Assembly (NCBI GenBank): GCA_039090855.1
Contig: CM076999.1
Span: forward strand, 118,047,072 to 118,111,071
Direction: 5' to 3'
DNA length: 64,000 nucleotides
From: Macrothele yani
Lineage: Eukaryota; Arthropoda; Arachnida; Araneae; Macrothelidae
The position numbers and the translations under genes are program-made. The first letter of the stretch is position 1. Every line of letters starts with the position of its first letter. The notes under the pieces are model-generated. The model was not told where the DNA came from. It saw only the letters and a list, made by a program, of their open reading frames with translations, and searched no databases. Shown piece by piece: positions 20,213-29,886 of this stretch.

Positions 20213-23200
20213 GATGTAAGGTCAGGTGATGCGTAACATCACAGCCTCTCCTTGACAAATGTCAACCCCCCTTCTCGTGGTGCATCTTGTTCCACTAAAG
20301 GGGCTCTGACGACCGCCAATAGTGCTATAACTATACCATCGGGATTAGAGGAAATGCTATCCCACACTCACCAACCTGCTTGGCCTGCGTGGTGAGTTAT
20401 GGCCAAACCCCTCCAAAATGACTCCACAACTTAAATCTTGGCCCTCAGTCTCCGGCAGCTGGAATGTACCTGGCCAAGGCAGCGGCCAGTGTGACATGAA
20501 GGCACAGCGTGCTAAGAATCCTCGGAGGACCGGACTAGGCTGCCATCTGATGCTGACCTTGGCTACGTATAATGGACGCTCCCTATCTTCTGATTCAAGG
20601 TTTCTTGAATTGGAAGAGGAACTACAAAGAATCAAGTGGGACATCGTCGGGCTAAGTGAGGTAAGGAGAAAAGGAGAAGATCTCATTGAACTGAAAAGTG
20701 GACATCTCTTCTACTATCGTGGGACAGATACTGGCAGAACTAGTGGTGTTGGATTTATAATAAACAAGAAACTGAAGGATAAAGTTGTAGAAGTTGAAAG
20801 TTCCTCTGACAGAGCTGCACGACTCGTTATCCAACTCTCGAGAAGATACCAGGCTCAGATAATTCAAACTTATGCACCAATTTTTTTTGAAGAAGAAATT
20901 GAAGAATTTTATGAGGAAATTCGTCATCTAAATAATAAAGGTAAGCAGCACTTGAAGATAATTATGGGAGATTTCAATGCAAAAATAGGGCAACGGCAAC
21001 AGAATGAAACTTCAGTAGGTAAATTCGGTCACGGCAACAGAAACCAGCGTGGAAATACTCTCGTAGAGTTTGCAGAGGCAGAAGGGTTTTTCATCTTGAA
21101 CTCCTTTTTCAAGAAAAAGCCGCACAGGAAATGGACATGGAGACAGCCAAATAGGACGACAAGTGAACTTGATTTTATTATGTGTAACAAAAAATTCGTC
21201 ATAGAAGACTGCAGTGTGCTAAACAAGTTCAACACAGGTAGTAACCATACATTAGTGAGATGTAAGATGCACCTCAACACTAAACTCGAACGTGGCAAGC
21301 TCATAAGACAAACAAAATGTATTGACATAAACAACCTTAAAAAACACCATAATACCTTATTGGTTCCCGTTTTCTTGAAACTGAAGAACAAATTCTCTGC
21401 TTTAGAAGGCCTAACATCAGAAGAAGTGGATATTTCTGAAGTTAACAGAAAAGTAACCAAAGCTCTTATGGAAACAGCAACAAAATTAGCTGGGTCTAAA
21501 AACAAGTTGCATGTGAACAAATTATCAGGAAAAACCAAAATGTTGATGCAAAAAAGAAGAGAGATGAGGACAACTAAAGGAGATGTGACTTCCAAAGTGG
21601 AATACATAGAGCTATGCAAGACAGTACAAAAAAGTATCACTGAAGACGTAAGGAAATTCAACTGTGAACTAGTGAGGAAAGCAATTGAAAACAACCAAGG
21701 CCTAAAGATAGCAAAGGGACATCTCAGTAAGGGAAGAAAACAGATTATGGCACTGAGAAAAGAAGATGGTTCTGTAACAAGAAATAGAGGCGAAATTTTG
21801 ACAAGAGTGAAAGATTTCTACTCCAAGTTATATGAAAGGGATAATGCATGTACTCCAGACATCATACAAGGTACCAGTACCAGAGTTCTTCCAGTCCTCC
21901 CAGCAGAAGTTGCACATGCAATCAAGAACATGAAGCAGGAAAAAGCTCCAGGAGAAGATGGAATTACTGTAGACATCATACAAGAAGCAAGTGGAGAAAT
22001 CGAAACAGTACTCGCCCAAATTTTCACTCGATGCCTTAATGAAGGGAAGATTCCTGAGGATTGGAACAACGCTACAATGATCCTGCTACATAAAAAAGGT
22101 GACATTGAGGATCTCAGGAACTACAGACCTATCAGCCTCCTATCAGTGGTTTATAAAATCTTCACTAAAGTTCTTTCACACCATTTGAAGGTAACACTGG
22201 ATATGGCTCAACCGAGAGAACAAGCTGGATTCAGGAATGGCTACAGCACAATAGATCATATCCACGTACTGAGAGAACTAATTGAAAGAGCAAGGGAATA
22301 TGAACTTCCATTGTGCATGGCTTTTATCGATTATGAAAAAGCCTTTGATTCGGTGAAACCATCAGCAGTTACAGTGGCTCTGAAATCCTGCGGTATTGAA
22401 GATGCATACAATAATATTATTAATAACATCTATGAAAATGCAAGTGCAAAGATTCGGCTGTTTGAAAATACAACACACATAAAAATTGGAAAGGGAGTGA
22501 GACAAGGTGACACCATATCTCCGAAGCTCTTTAATGCCACATTGGAAAATGTCTTTCAATCACTGAACTGGGAAAACAGTGGGATAAAGATTAATGGAGA
22601 TTATCTAACCCACCTTCGTTTTGCTGATGACATAGTCATTTTTGCAACTACCCCATCAGAGCTGCAGAGTATGATCCAAGAACTTGCTGACAAGAGTAAA
22701 GAAGTGGGATTAAAAATGAACTTTCAGAAGACAAAAGTGATGTTCAATGCTTTTACACGAAATGAAGATTTATCGATTGATGGAGAAAAGCTGGAGATAA
22801 CAGACACGTACGTTTATCTTGGACAGCAGATATCAAGTGAGGGTCACATTGATGAAGAAATTAATCGGCATATAAAACTTGCCTGGAGAGCTTTTGGAAG
22901 AAACAGCATAATTTTCAAGAGCAATATGCCATTATGTCTTAAAAGAAAAGTGTTTGATCAATGCATCCTTCCAGTGCTTACGTATGGTGCAGAGATGTGG
23001 ACCTTAACTAAAAGAGACATACAAAGGCTGCAGACAACTCAAAGCAGCCTGGAGAGGTGCATGCTTGGTGTAACCAGGAGCGATAAGAAGTGGAACTCGT
23101 GGATCCGAAAAATGACAAGAGTGGAAGACATCATGATCAGAGTTAAATCCCTGAAATGGCAATGGGCTGGGCGTACTGCCAGAAGTACAGACCATCGATG

Positions 23201-23400
23201 GACAGCCGAAATTTTAGATTGAATTCCAAGGGACAGGAAAAGACCCAGAAGAAGACCACATGGGAGATGGGTGGATGAAATTCGAAAGTATGCAGGGGTG
23301 ACATGGAGGAGACTGGCACAAGACAGACCGTTGTGGAGGAAACTTGGGGAGACCTTCGTCCAGCAGTGGATTGATAATGGTTGACAATGATGATGATGAT
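20213..23400 (+). mobile_element. RTE-1 LINE, full-length and nearly intact (copy C)
   Basis: This 3.2-kb RTE-clade non-LTR retrotransposon has a short 5' untranslated region (20213-20417), one long coding frame and a 3' end of tandem TGA/ATG triplets. It is the best-preserved of five copies in the window. Flanking T(n)GATTGG repeats at 20201-20212 and 23401-23411 are its target duplication within a SINE tail. Its condition suggests recent activity of the family. Confidence 0.95.
20418..23222 (+). CDS. RTE-type endonuclease/reverse transcriptase, truncated by one nonsense codon
   Basis: The 934-residue protein nicks target DNA and copies the element RNA into it. An apurinic-type endonuclease domain begins at about residue 46 (TLATYNGRSL), with SEVRRKG near 80, GDFNAKIG near 184 and ELDFIMCN near 250. 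The usual SDH motif reads SNH near residue 275, a change at a catalytic Asp. The reverse transcriptase carries NYRPISLLSVVYKIF, FIDYEKAFDSV, GVRQGDTISPKLFNATLE and LRFADDIVIFA (FADD near 735). The frame ends at AEILD because a TGG codon became TGA at 23220-23222. Other copies continue about 50 more residues to QQWIDNG. Otherwise no frameshift interrupts it. The ATG at 20418 is the first in frame; the true start could be nearer residue 27 or 45. Confidence 0.9.
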   Translation: MTPQLKSWPSVSGSWNVPGQGSGQCDMKAQRAKNPRRTGLGCHLMLTLATYNGRSLSSDSRFLELEEELQRIKWDIVGLSEVRRKGEDLIELKSGHLFYYRGTDTGRTSGVGFIINKKLKDKVVEVESSSDRAARLVIQLSRRYQAQIIQTYAPIFFEEEIEEFYEEIRHLNNKGKQHLKIIMGDFNAKIGQRQQNETSVGKFGHGNRNQRGNTLVEFAEAEGFFILNSFFKKKPHRKWTWRQPNRTTSELDFIMCNKKFVIEDCSVLNKFNTGSNHTLVRCKMHLNTKLERGKLIRQTKCIDINNLKKHHNTLLVPVFLKLKNKFSALEGLTSEEVDISEVNRKVTKALMETATKLAGSKNKLHVNKLSGKTKMLMQKRREMRTTKGDVTSKVEYIELCKTVQKSITEDVRKFNCELVRKAIENNQGLKIAKGHLSKGRKQIMALRKEDGSVTRNRGEILTRVKDFYSKLYERDNACTPDIIQGTSTRVLPVLPAEVAHAIKNMKQEKAPGEDGITVDIIQEASGEIETVLAQIFTRCLNEGKIPEDWNNATMILLHKKGDIEDLRNYRPISLLSVVYKIFTKVLSHHLKVTLDMAQPREQAGFRNGYSTIDHIHVLRELIERAREYELPLCMAFIDYEKAFDSVKPSAVTVALKSCGIEDAYNNIINNIYENASAKIRLFENTTHIKIGKGVRQGDTISPKLFNATLENVFQSLNWENSGIKINGDYLTHLRFADDIVIFATTPSELQSMIQELADKSKEVGLKMNFQKTKVMFNAFTRNEDLSIDGEKLEITDTYVYLGQQISSEGHIDEEINRHIKLAWRAFGRNSIIFKSNMPLCLKRKVFDQCILPVLTYGAEMWTLTKRDIQRLQTTQSSLERCMLGVTRSDKKWNSWIRKMTRVEDIMIRVKSLKWQWAGRTARSTDHRWTAEILD

Positions 23401-23612
23401 TTTTGATTGGAGGTTTAACGACCACCGTGAGCAACTCAGTGGGCTATAAGCAGTCGCCTGTCCCTAATTTAGGGCCACTGGTTTCAGGGAAGGGAGAGAG
23501 CCAGTGCCTTAAGACAAACACAACATCCATGCTTCACCAGGATTCAAACCCGGACCCCTTTTGGACGAATGATCAGAGGCCATCGCTTAGAGGTTAATAT
23601 GGAGTGGGTGCG

Positions 23613-23830
23613 CTATTTTGGTTTCACAGCGGTGTAGGATTGATTAGGGCAGGTCAGCGCGCATTTTGCAGTTTCTGTTTTAGGGCGGTCAGGATGGGAT
23701 TTTTTAAATTTAGCAGGCAGTAGGGTGCATAATTTTAGCGTGAGGACAGACAGGGCGGAATTTTTCAAACTTGAAGACGGGCAGGGCGCGCCGCCCCACA
23801 AAAAATGCCTGGAATAAACCCTGCTGTGAT
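23613..23830 (-). mobile_element. Possible hAT-type terminus
   Basis: On the minus strand a sequence starting CAGGGTTTATTCCAGGC, followed by GGGGCGGCGCGCCCTGCC, resembles a hAT end. A diverged relative starts at about 11116 on the plus strand (CAGGGTTCATTGTAGG, then GGGCAGGG). Neither has an identified partner end. Confidence 0.3.
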
Positions 23831-23834
23831 TTGC

Positions 23835-24240
23835 TAATTGACCACCCATGACCTTTTTGTGAGATTAAAATGTACAGTTCAAGGAATGCTAGCAGCAGTT
23901 GTCACCTGAAATTTTCCACCACCATGCCTTCTCCAGCCAATCCCCTATCGTTTGTTCTGTGCATGTTTAGGTACAAAGCTTTAGTGTAACTAAAAATCTT
24001 GGCGTTCTTGACTACGGATTATGCCTTCTTCATTCTACAGAGGGAAGATTCTTGGCAGGTTCATGATAATTTTTGCTGGTAACTTTCGGGTGGGGAACCA
24101 CATCAGCAGATTTGTGGGTCTCCAATTTACTAAGTTCCATTGTATTTCATTCAGGCCTTCCCATTCGACTGGACAAGATTCAGGTCTACACATGGAAAGA
24201 GAAATATATAATTTTATATATCTTCCCATCCTCAATGATA
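23835..24240. other. No gene recognised
   Basis: AT-rich sequence; part of it may be a diverged Penelope segment, but no motif is clear. Confidence 0.35.
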
Positions 24241-24243
24241 TTG

Positions 24244-25389
24244 TTACAACGACCTAACAAAAAATTTTACTCGCCACCTTTGTCTATCACATTTCAAAAT
24301 TTGCACATCTATGAAAAAAAATCGAATTGGCAACCTAAATTTGCAAGGGTTTGTCCTAACTTTGGTTGCTAGAGCATTCTTGGGAGTCTGTCTTCTGTTT
24401 TTTAATAAGCCTGATTCATTTATGTACTCTAATAGTTTGGTGTTATAGTCTGCCTTATTCATTATTGCCAAGTGGTCTGACTCAGTAGTAAAGATAATGG
24501 TCATGGTTTTATCACCACCAACAACATTATACATTTTGGAGGAATAATCTATAAACAGACCAGAGGAGCACCCATGGGTTCACCGATCTTCAGTATCCTA
24601 GCAGAAGCCATATTACTACAGATAGGCCTAGATGAAAATATATTTTTGAACTGTATCTTAAAGCCTAAATCCTGGTTCAGATATGTGGATATCTTCATTG
24701 TGTGGCAACATGGAGAGAACTTAGAGACTTTCTTCCAAGAAATAAACTCCTTCCATCAGTCAAACAATATAGCATATGCACAGGCAAACAACATGAACTG
24801 ATATTTCTTTGATGTCCTTCTCACTAGGAAAGGTGGCCAACTTCATGTGCAACTGTTCTACAAAATGTTGGCTGTACCCAACATAATCCATCCAAGTCTT
24901 ACCTAAAGTCATACAAAACAGTTGCTTTCAGAGCATGGTTTAGATAAACATTTGTTAATTATTCCACCACAGAAAACATAGATAAAGAAATAGCAAATAT
25001 CATCAACAAGGGACTTTCAATCAGGTTTACCAGATAAATATTTGATTCCATTTTTACAAAGATTTCAAGTACCTAAACTCAGGACTCATAATATCCCAAA
25101 CAACAGCAGTTTAAAATTTGGATCCATAATGTATTTCTCCAAATTCTCTTTCAGATTCAAAAACCTCATGAAAAAGTATGGAAAAATTGTGGCCATTAAA
25201 TCTCATTCATCTATGTATGACACTGTGCCAACAAGCAAGCTACCAGTAAAAACAAAAAAAGGCTCAGCAGGAATTTACGATGTACCTTTAATCTATCCCG
25301 ATGGCAGCACATCGTATGTAGGGTTGACAGAAAGATCTCTTCTGATAAGGAGCAAGGAACATAAAAGAGAGATAAAAAATAAAAAATGA
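24244..25389. mobile_element. Penelope-like element rearranged head to head
   Basis: On the plus strand 24540-25389 encodes a degraded reverse transcriptase (RGAPMGSPIFSILAEA; FRYVDIFIVW, where the catalytic YVDD has become YVDI). A GIY-YIG domain follows (AGIYDVPLIYP, then SYVGLTERSLLIRSKEHKRE). Stops near 24800-24990 separate two open parts. Immediately upstream, 24244-24534 on the minus strand reads like the N-terminal part of such an element (NKADYNTKLLEYINES). The two halves therefore point apart from a junction near 24537, a rearrangement reported for Penelope elements. The plus-strand part is well supported, the minus-strand part less so. Confidence 0.75.
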
Positions 25390-25564
25390 CAGCCTCATTA
25401 TTATTATTTTATATATCTATTTATTTATTATTATTATTTCAGAGGTATATCCATTTCTGAATTGGAAAAGGGTCCAAATAACACTATGAGAAAGCAACAA
25501 TGCTTCCACTAGCACAAATCTGAGGTATGTTCAAATTCCTCAGTTAAGGTTGCTTAGCCTTAGT

Positions 25565-26430
25565 TGCTTGAGCTTCACTGTCCTGGGTAATGTAACGGAT
25601 AGCATGCTCATATGGAAATCAAGAGATGCTGGTTCAATTCTCGCTCTAGACAGAGGCGTAACTAGGCATTTCTGCACCTGGGGCAAGCTACAAATATTGC
25701 GCCCCCAGCCCCCACCAAAACTGTTAAGACAAAAAAAGCTTTAGCTCTTGGTGCTTGAAATATTATAACCCTGCTTGTTGCATGAATTTTTAGGACGTGT
25801 GTCATTTCTTATTCCAGACAGGAACTACATTTTACCCTCTTGAATGTAGGTAATGGGTGGCAGAACTCAGCAGAAGGGTTTTGTACATTTTCTTTCCCTA
25901 ACTTACAGCACCTTTTGTATTTTACAGCCCTAAATGGGGTGCAAAATATAAAAGGTGAAAAAAGTGATGAGATTTCCAACTGCTTTGGAGTTTGGACCTT
26001 TGGTATCACATTAAATGCAGCTTGTTGTAGAGTAGTAGTAATCGAATTGCCCCCAGAGAATATTTAGGAATGTGAACAACATCCTTATCTTGCAATGAAA
26101 GAACACCCGCGCTTCATTTCTCAGTGTGAACAAATTACATCCCCTGCACATTTTGACGAAGCAATTCGAATTTTAGGCAGCAAAGCTACTGAAACTGGCA
26201 AAAGATATTACATATAAGCAAATTCTGTAGACAAACGACAAAGTATAGCAGTAAAGGTGCACCAGAAACTTGTGCAAAAGTTTCGATTCCGATTTTAATC
26301 AGATTGTACACAGTGATTTTTGCGCCCTCTTGAGCTGCGCCCGGGGCAGACGCCCCACCTACCCCACCCTAGTTACTGCTCTGCTCCAGGGCGATGAAAT
26401 TTTCAAGTTTTCTGAGAATTGTTACATGGA
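25565..26430 (+). mobile_element. tRNA-derived SINE C split by a hAT element
   Basis: The head (CTGGGTAATGTAACGGATAGC, B box GGTTCAATTCTCGCTC) lies at 25565-25650 and resumes at 26383 with the shared central block GCGATGAAATTTTCAAG. The hAT element at 25651-26382 sits between them. The uninterrupted order is confirmed by SINE B at 19.3 kb, where CGCTCCAGG runs directly into the central block. Confidence 0.75.
25651..26382. mobile_element. hAT-like non-autonomous element inside a SINE
   Basis: It begins CAGAGGCGTAACTAGG and ends in the near-complement CCTAGTTACTGCTCT. Flanks GCTCTAGA (25643-25650) and GCTCCAGG (26383-26390) match at 6 of 8 bases; the right copy equals the uninterrupted SINE sequence. 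GC-richer ends with GCGCCCC blocks resemble the element at 53414-54120. No transposase is found. Confidence 0.75.
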
Positions 26431-27067
26431 TAACCAGTGAAAGCTACAAGCAAATTCAGAGTTTATAATCTGTTTGTTATGAATATGTTATGGAACAGTC
26501 TGAAGAGACTAGGTAACACTTTACACAAATTACATTGGCTCAGCTATGTGGGAAAATGTTGAAATCATAACGCACCTGTACCAATGCCACAAAAGTTTGT
26601 CGTTGAACTTGTCAGATGCCTGGCAAAACCTTTTGAACAATCACCAAAGAAACAACAAATAATGTTTCCCTGACAAAATGAGCATGATACCTCAGCCACG
26701 GACTTGCACATGAACGGTATAATTGATTATTCCAATGTAGCTTAATTTTTTTAATCTTTCGACGTTGTCTGTTACTTTTCTGAGCTCTGAAGAATAAGCC
26801 CAGACAAAGCCTCTCAGCTGAGCACAAAAGCTCAGAAAATATTGAATGTTTCTGTTTACCCATTAAAGGAAAATTTTAGACTCATAAATCTTATGTTATA
26901 ATCTTCATTTTTGTTTGTGAATTTGGAACAGCCTCTGAACTTATAGTAAGACTGTATGATGATTTATAGTTTATAAGGGCTTTACTTTAGGGAAATAAAC
27001 AATTGATTAATCAACTTTCAACTGATTCTTCAGAGCCACTGTTCTATTCTCTGAATAGAAAAGTATA
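26431..27067. other. No gene recognised
   Basis: AT-rich sequence without supported features. Confidence 0.4.
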
Positions 27068-27075
27068 TTTAACAC

Positions 27076-28377
27076 CAGGCCTTCACAAATATGCTCCAGA
27101 TGTAGGAGCCAGCTCCCAAAATTTAGGAGCCCGGTGAAACAAAGTCAAATTAACACATAAATGTAATTTGTGTTGATGATGCTGGAGCTGTCATTTTTTT
27201 TTTCTTTTTACCCAAACCACTGAGAAATAAAGTTGCAATTTACTTCATATTTTTTTCCCCCATTCTTCCAGTTGCTGCTCTCAAAAATTAAAATTTTAGA
27301 TTTTGATTTTATTCAAACACAATTTGTGAAAGTCAGATTTTGTACATATTAATTCGAAGTACAGTATTGTTTTTCATATAATTTGCAGACCATACAATTC
27401 AGAAAAAAAATCCTTCCTAAGATTCGCTGCCGCATATAACTCACAGGCCGTGAAATTAAAAAAAAAAAAAAAAAAAAATATTCCGACTCATAATCAGCAG
27501 TGGCATATAATCCATAGGTCGTAAAATTTTGAGGAAAAAGCAAAACAAAATTTTTTTTTCCCTCGTATAGTCATCCTCAGTGGCGTGTCCGTAGACCTTG
27601 AAATTCGGGGGGGAGAGGACATTGTCGTATAATCCAGACCTGTCATGTTCATCTTGAACCATAATTTCTGACAAAAAAGCCACAATTCTTTGGATGATTG
27701 ACCCAGAAGTCCAAAGAAGTAAGGAGAAACGATTATCTTATTAAAAAAGCAAATGTTATTTTTAAGCACTTTTGTGTTACTTTTAATTCAACAAAGAACT
27801 AAAATCCCTGGCTTCTGCATTACTGTAGTTCATGAGTTAGACCTAAAATATCCGTAGAAATTACAAACAATCCATAGCAATTGTCTCTTTTCTGAATAGG
27901 TTTCAACTGAATAATGAAATAAATCCATAAATAAAACTATTACCACAGCAAAACTAATAAATGCAGTTTTTGAAATGATATGTGCCGTGGATTAACTCTG
28001 TGTGCTTCTCATAGCACGTAGGGTTCTGCTAGCGCAAATAGTACCGCATTCATTGGGTTATATTTTCTGTCAGAATGCTCGTAAGAAGAAAAAAAAATTA
28101 TTTGTCTCTTTGCTGTCCTCTATCTCCATATTGCTTTATAATTTTTTTCTGTTACTGCAATTTCGGTACTTTTCAATATCACTCCTGAAACATTTTTTTT
28201 TCTTTACCAGTATGTTATCAAGTGAACCTAAATTTATAGCGTTTTCATTGATAATCTGTGAATTTATACGACAGAAATTACGGTATTTGCTGCAAATTAT
28301 GAAATCTGTAGTAAAAAAAAAAAAAACATGGATGCCACGGTCAGATTTCCAGTGTGCCCAGGATTTATCGAGCCCTG
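27076..28377. mobile_element. hAT-like element with perfect 8-bp target duplication
   Basis: TTTAACAC flanks it exactly at 27068-27075 and 28378-28385. The ends are CAGGCCTTCACAAATATG and, inverted, CAGGGCTCGATAAATCC. The first 120 bases and an internal block around 27620-27800 are shared with the larger element at 36172-39179, so both belong to one family. It is non-autonomous, with no transposase. It lies 560 bases upstream of the first coding exon of the COQ8-like gene. Confidence 0.9.
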
Positions 28378-28938
28378 TTTAACACCACCACAGTTCATAG
28401 TGCAATTGAAGATTTAGCAAATTATAACAGTACACATTCATAGACGAAGTCAACCCTGCCATGAGCAAAATTCTTAATCGGCACAGACCTTCAAGTTCCA
28501 TAGTCCCTGTATTTGGCATTAATTATTTTGATTTTTCTGAGTGCCGTCATATCCAAGAGAAGAAAAACTTATAAGAGTTCAGAAGTAACATTCAATGAAT
28601 GTCATAAGAAGCAACCAAAATTTATGGAGGTGAAAAGTTAACAAAAACAGACTGTTAGAAAGGCAGCAGATGGATTTCTCATTTTTCCATCCCATCCATC
28701 TCCCCACAGGTATGCGGGGTTTTTTTAAATTTCTCGCACCTGAATATAACTGTATGTTTTTTTATGACCAGAAAATATATATATATATAACCATATATAT
28801 TTTTTATTGAAAAACATGAATTGATGTTTATTTGAGAGTTAAAATGAGCAAAACATTGTTATTTTTTATTATTAAAATTATTTCCTATAGTTACTAAAAT
28901 TGCACTGTATTTTTTTTTTTTTTTTTTTTCAATTTCAG

Positions 28939-29142
28939 AAGTAATGTCATGAAATGAAATTTTCCGATTTAACTGTGATTTGGAATGGTGTTGGAACTGT
29001 TGCTAGAGCTCTAGTGTCAGTTCAGAGCAAAGAGTTGAATGATATATGGAGGAACTCCAGCCTGAATTCCGCTGTCAAAACTACACTCAACAGTGTTGAG
29101 GACTCCGTTAGCTCAGCCATATATCATGGAACAAAAGAAAAT
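28939..29142 (+). CDS. COQ8: COQ8/ADCK3-like kinase, first coding exon
   Basis: This exon follows a very strong acceptor (a T-run and TTTCAG ending at 28938). Coding starts at ATG 28954, the first in-frame ATG after an in-frame TAA at 28942-28944. The exon ends with the donor AAT|GTAAGA at 29142/29143, phase 0. It encodes 63 residues beginning MKFSDLTVIWNGVGTVARAL. COQ8 proteins are mitochondrial atypical kinase/ATPases needed for coenzyme Q synthesis, and their N-terminus is variable. Assignment of this exon rests on phase, strand and resemblance to arthropod N-termini (an IWRNSS block), and on the third exon. Two minimal upstream ORFs, ATGTCATGA and ATGAAATGA, overlap just before the start. 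The exon's untranslated start implies at least one leader exon upstream. Confidence 0.7.
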
Positions 29143-29370
29143 GTAAGAGAAAAAAGTTCTTTATGTTTTGGAATTGAATGTGAATGCTGTGCAGGTATTT
29201 AATTTCTTCTTCTAAATATCACTTTCTAATTTCTTGTGATTGTTTAAAATACTTTGATAGCAAGTTATTTTGTTCACACTTTTTAACAGCTTGGGCATTT
29301 AACATTTTTACTGTAGCTTTGTACTGTTTACTGAATTACTGAAAATTGAATTTGCATTTACTTATATATG

Positions 29371-29582
29371 TATACATATTGTAGGCCACTCACCTTTCAT
29401 GTCCATGGCAGGGAGTCCCACTTTTTGAATAACATTTCATGCACATAACAATAGCTTTCTGTCTGATCCCCAATTCAAGGATATGCAAACTATCACCAAC
29501 ATTATTACGTGCATGAAATGTTATTTGGAAAGTGGGACACCCTGGCATGGTCATGAAAGGTGAGTGGCCTACAATATGTATA
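29371..29582. repeat. 212-bp foldback element
   Basis: The arms TATACATATTGTAGGCC..., CACTCACCTTTCATG and AACATTTCATGCAC return inverted on the right side, roughly 65 paired bases per arm with a loop of about 80. There is no coding sequence. It is a MITE-like palindrome of unknown family. Confidence 0.85.
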
Positions 29583-29886
29583 TTAGTTTTGGCTTGCACG
29601 TTATGTGCAGTATGGAAGGATGAATTTGAATATTATCCCCACATATCATTATATACAGGGTGTCCAGCTTGTTACCGAAACCAGCATTTCTTAATAATAA
29701 TATTAACACCAGTAAAGATATTGCAACAAAATTTGAAGTGGACTTACCTCATTTCTTGCGAAATGTGATGACACCACAACATGTGCTGAAAGTGACTACC
29801 ATTTGCATCGAGACGGCATTGAACCTGGCTCTGTCTGCCAGCCAGCCGGAGTGATCCTTAGTGGCAGACACATTCCTAAGCATGAT

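Larger units (their letters stand above)
20178..23588 (-). mobile_element. SINE D copy split by an RTE-1 LINE
   Basis: The minus-strand SINE body is at 23401-23588 and its tail at 20178-20212; the tail includes a (TA)n stretch and T-run. AGAGGTTAATAT flanks the outside perfectly at 20166-20177 and 23589-23600. The SINE lacks the first bases of its tRNA-like head. The RTE sits in its tail, duplicating about 11 bases of TTTTTGATTGG type. Outer and inner duplications together give the insertion order SINE, then LINE. Confidence 0.9.

Noticed and set aside
21029..21694. Minus-strand open frame of 221 codons inside the RTE
   Set aside because: It is the antisense shadow of the reverse-transcriptase gene and repeats in antisense of the other RTE copy.
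28770..28800. (TA)n microsatellite and other simple repeats as regulatory sites
   Set aside because: Short AT runs are everywhere in this AT-rich DNA; nothing links them to a function.
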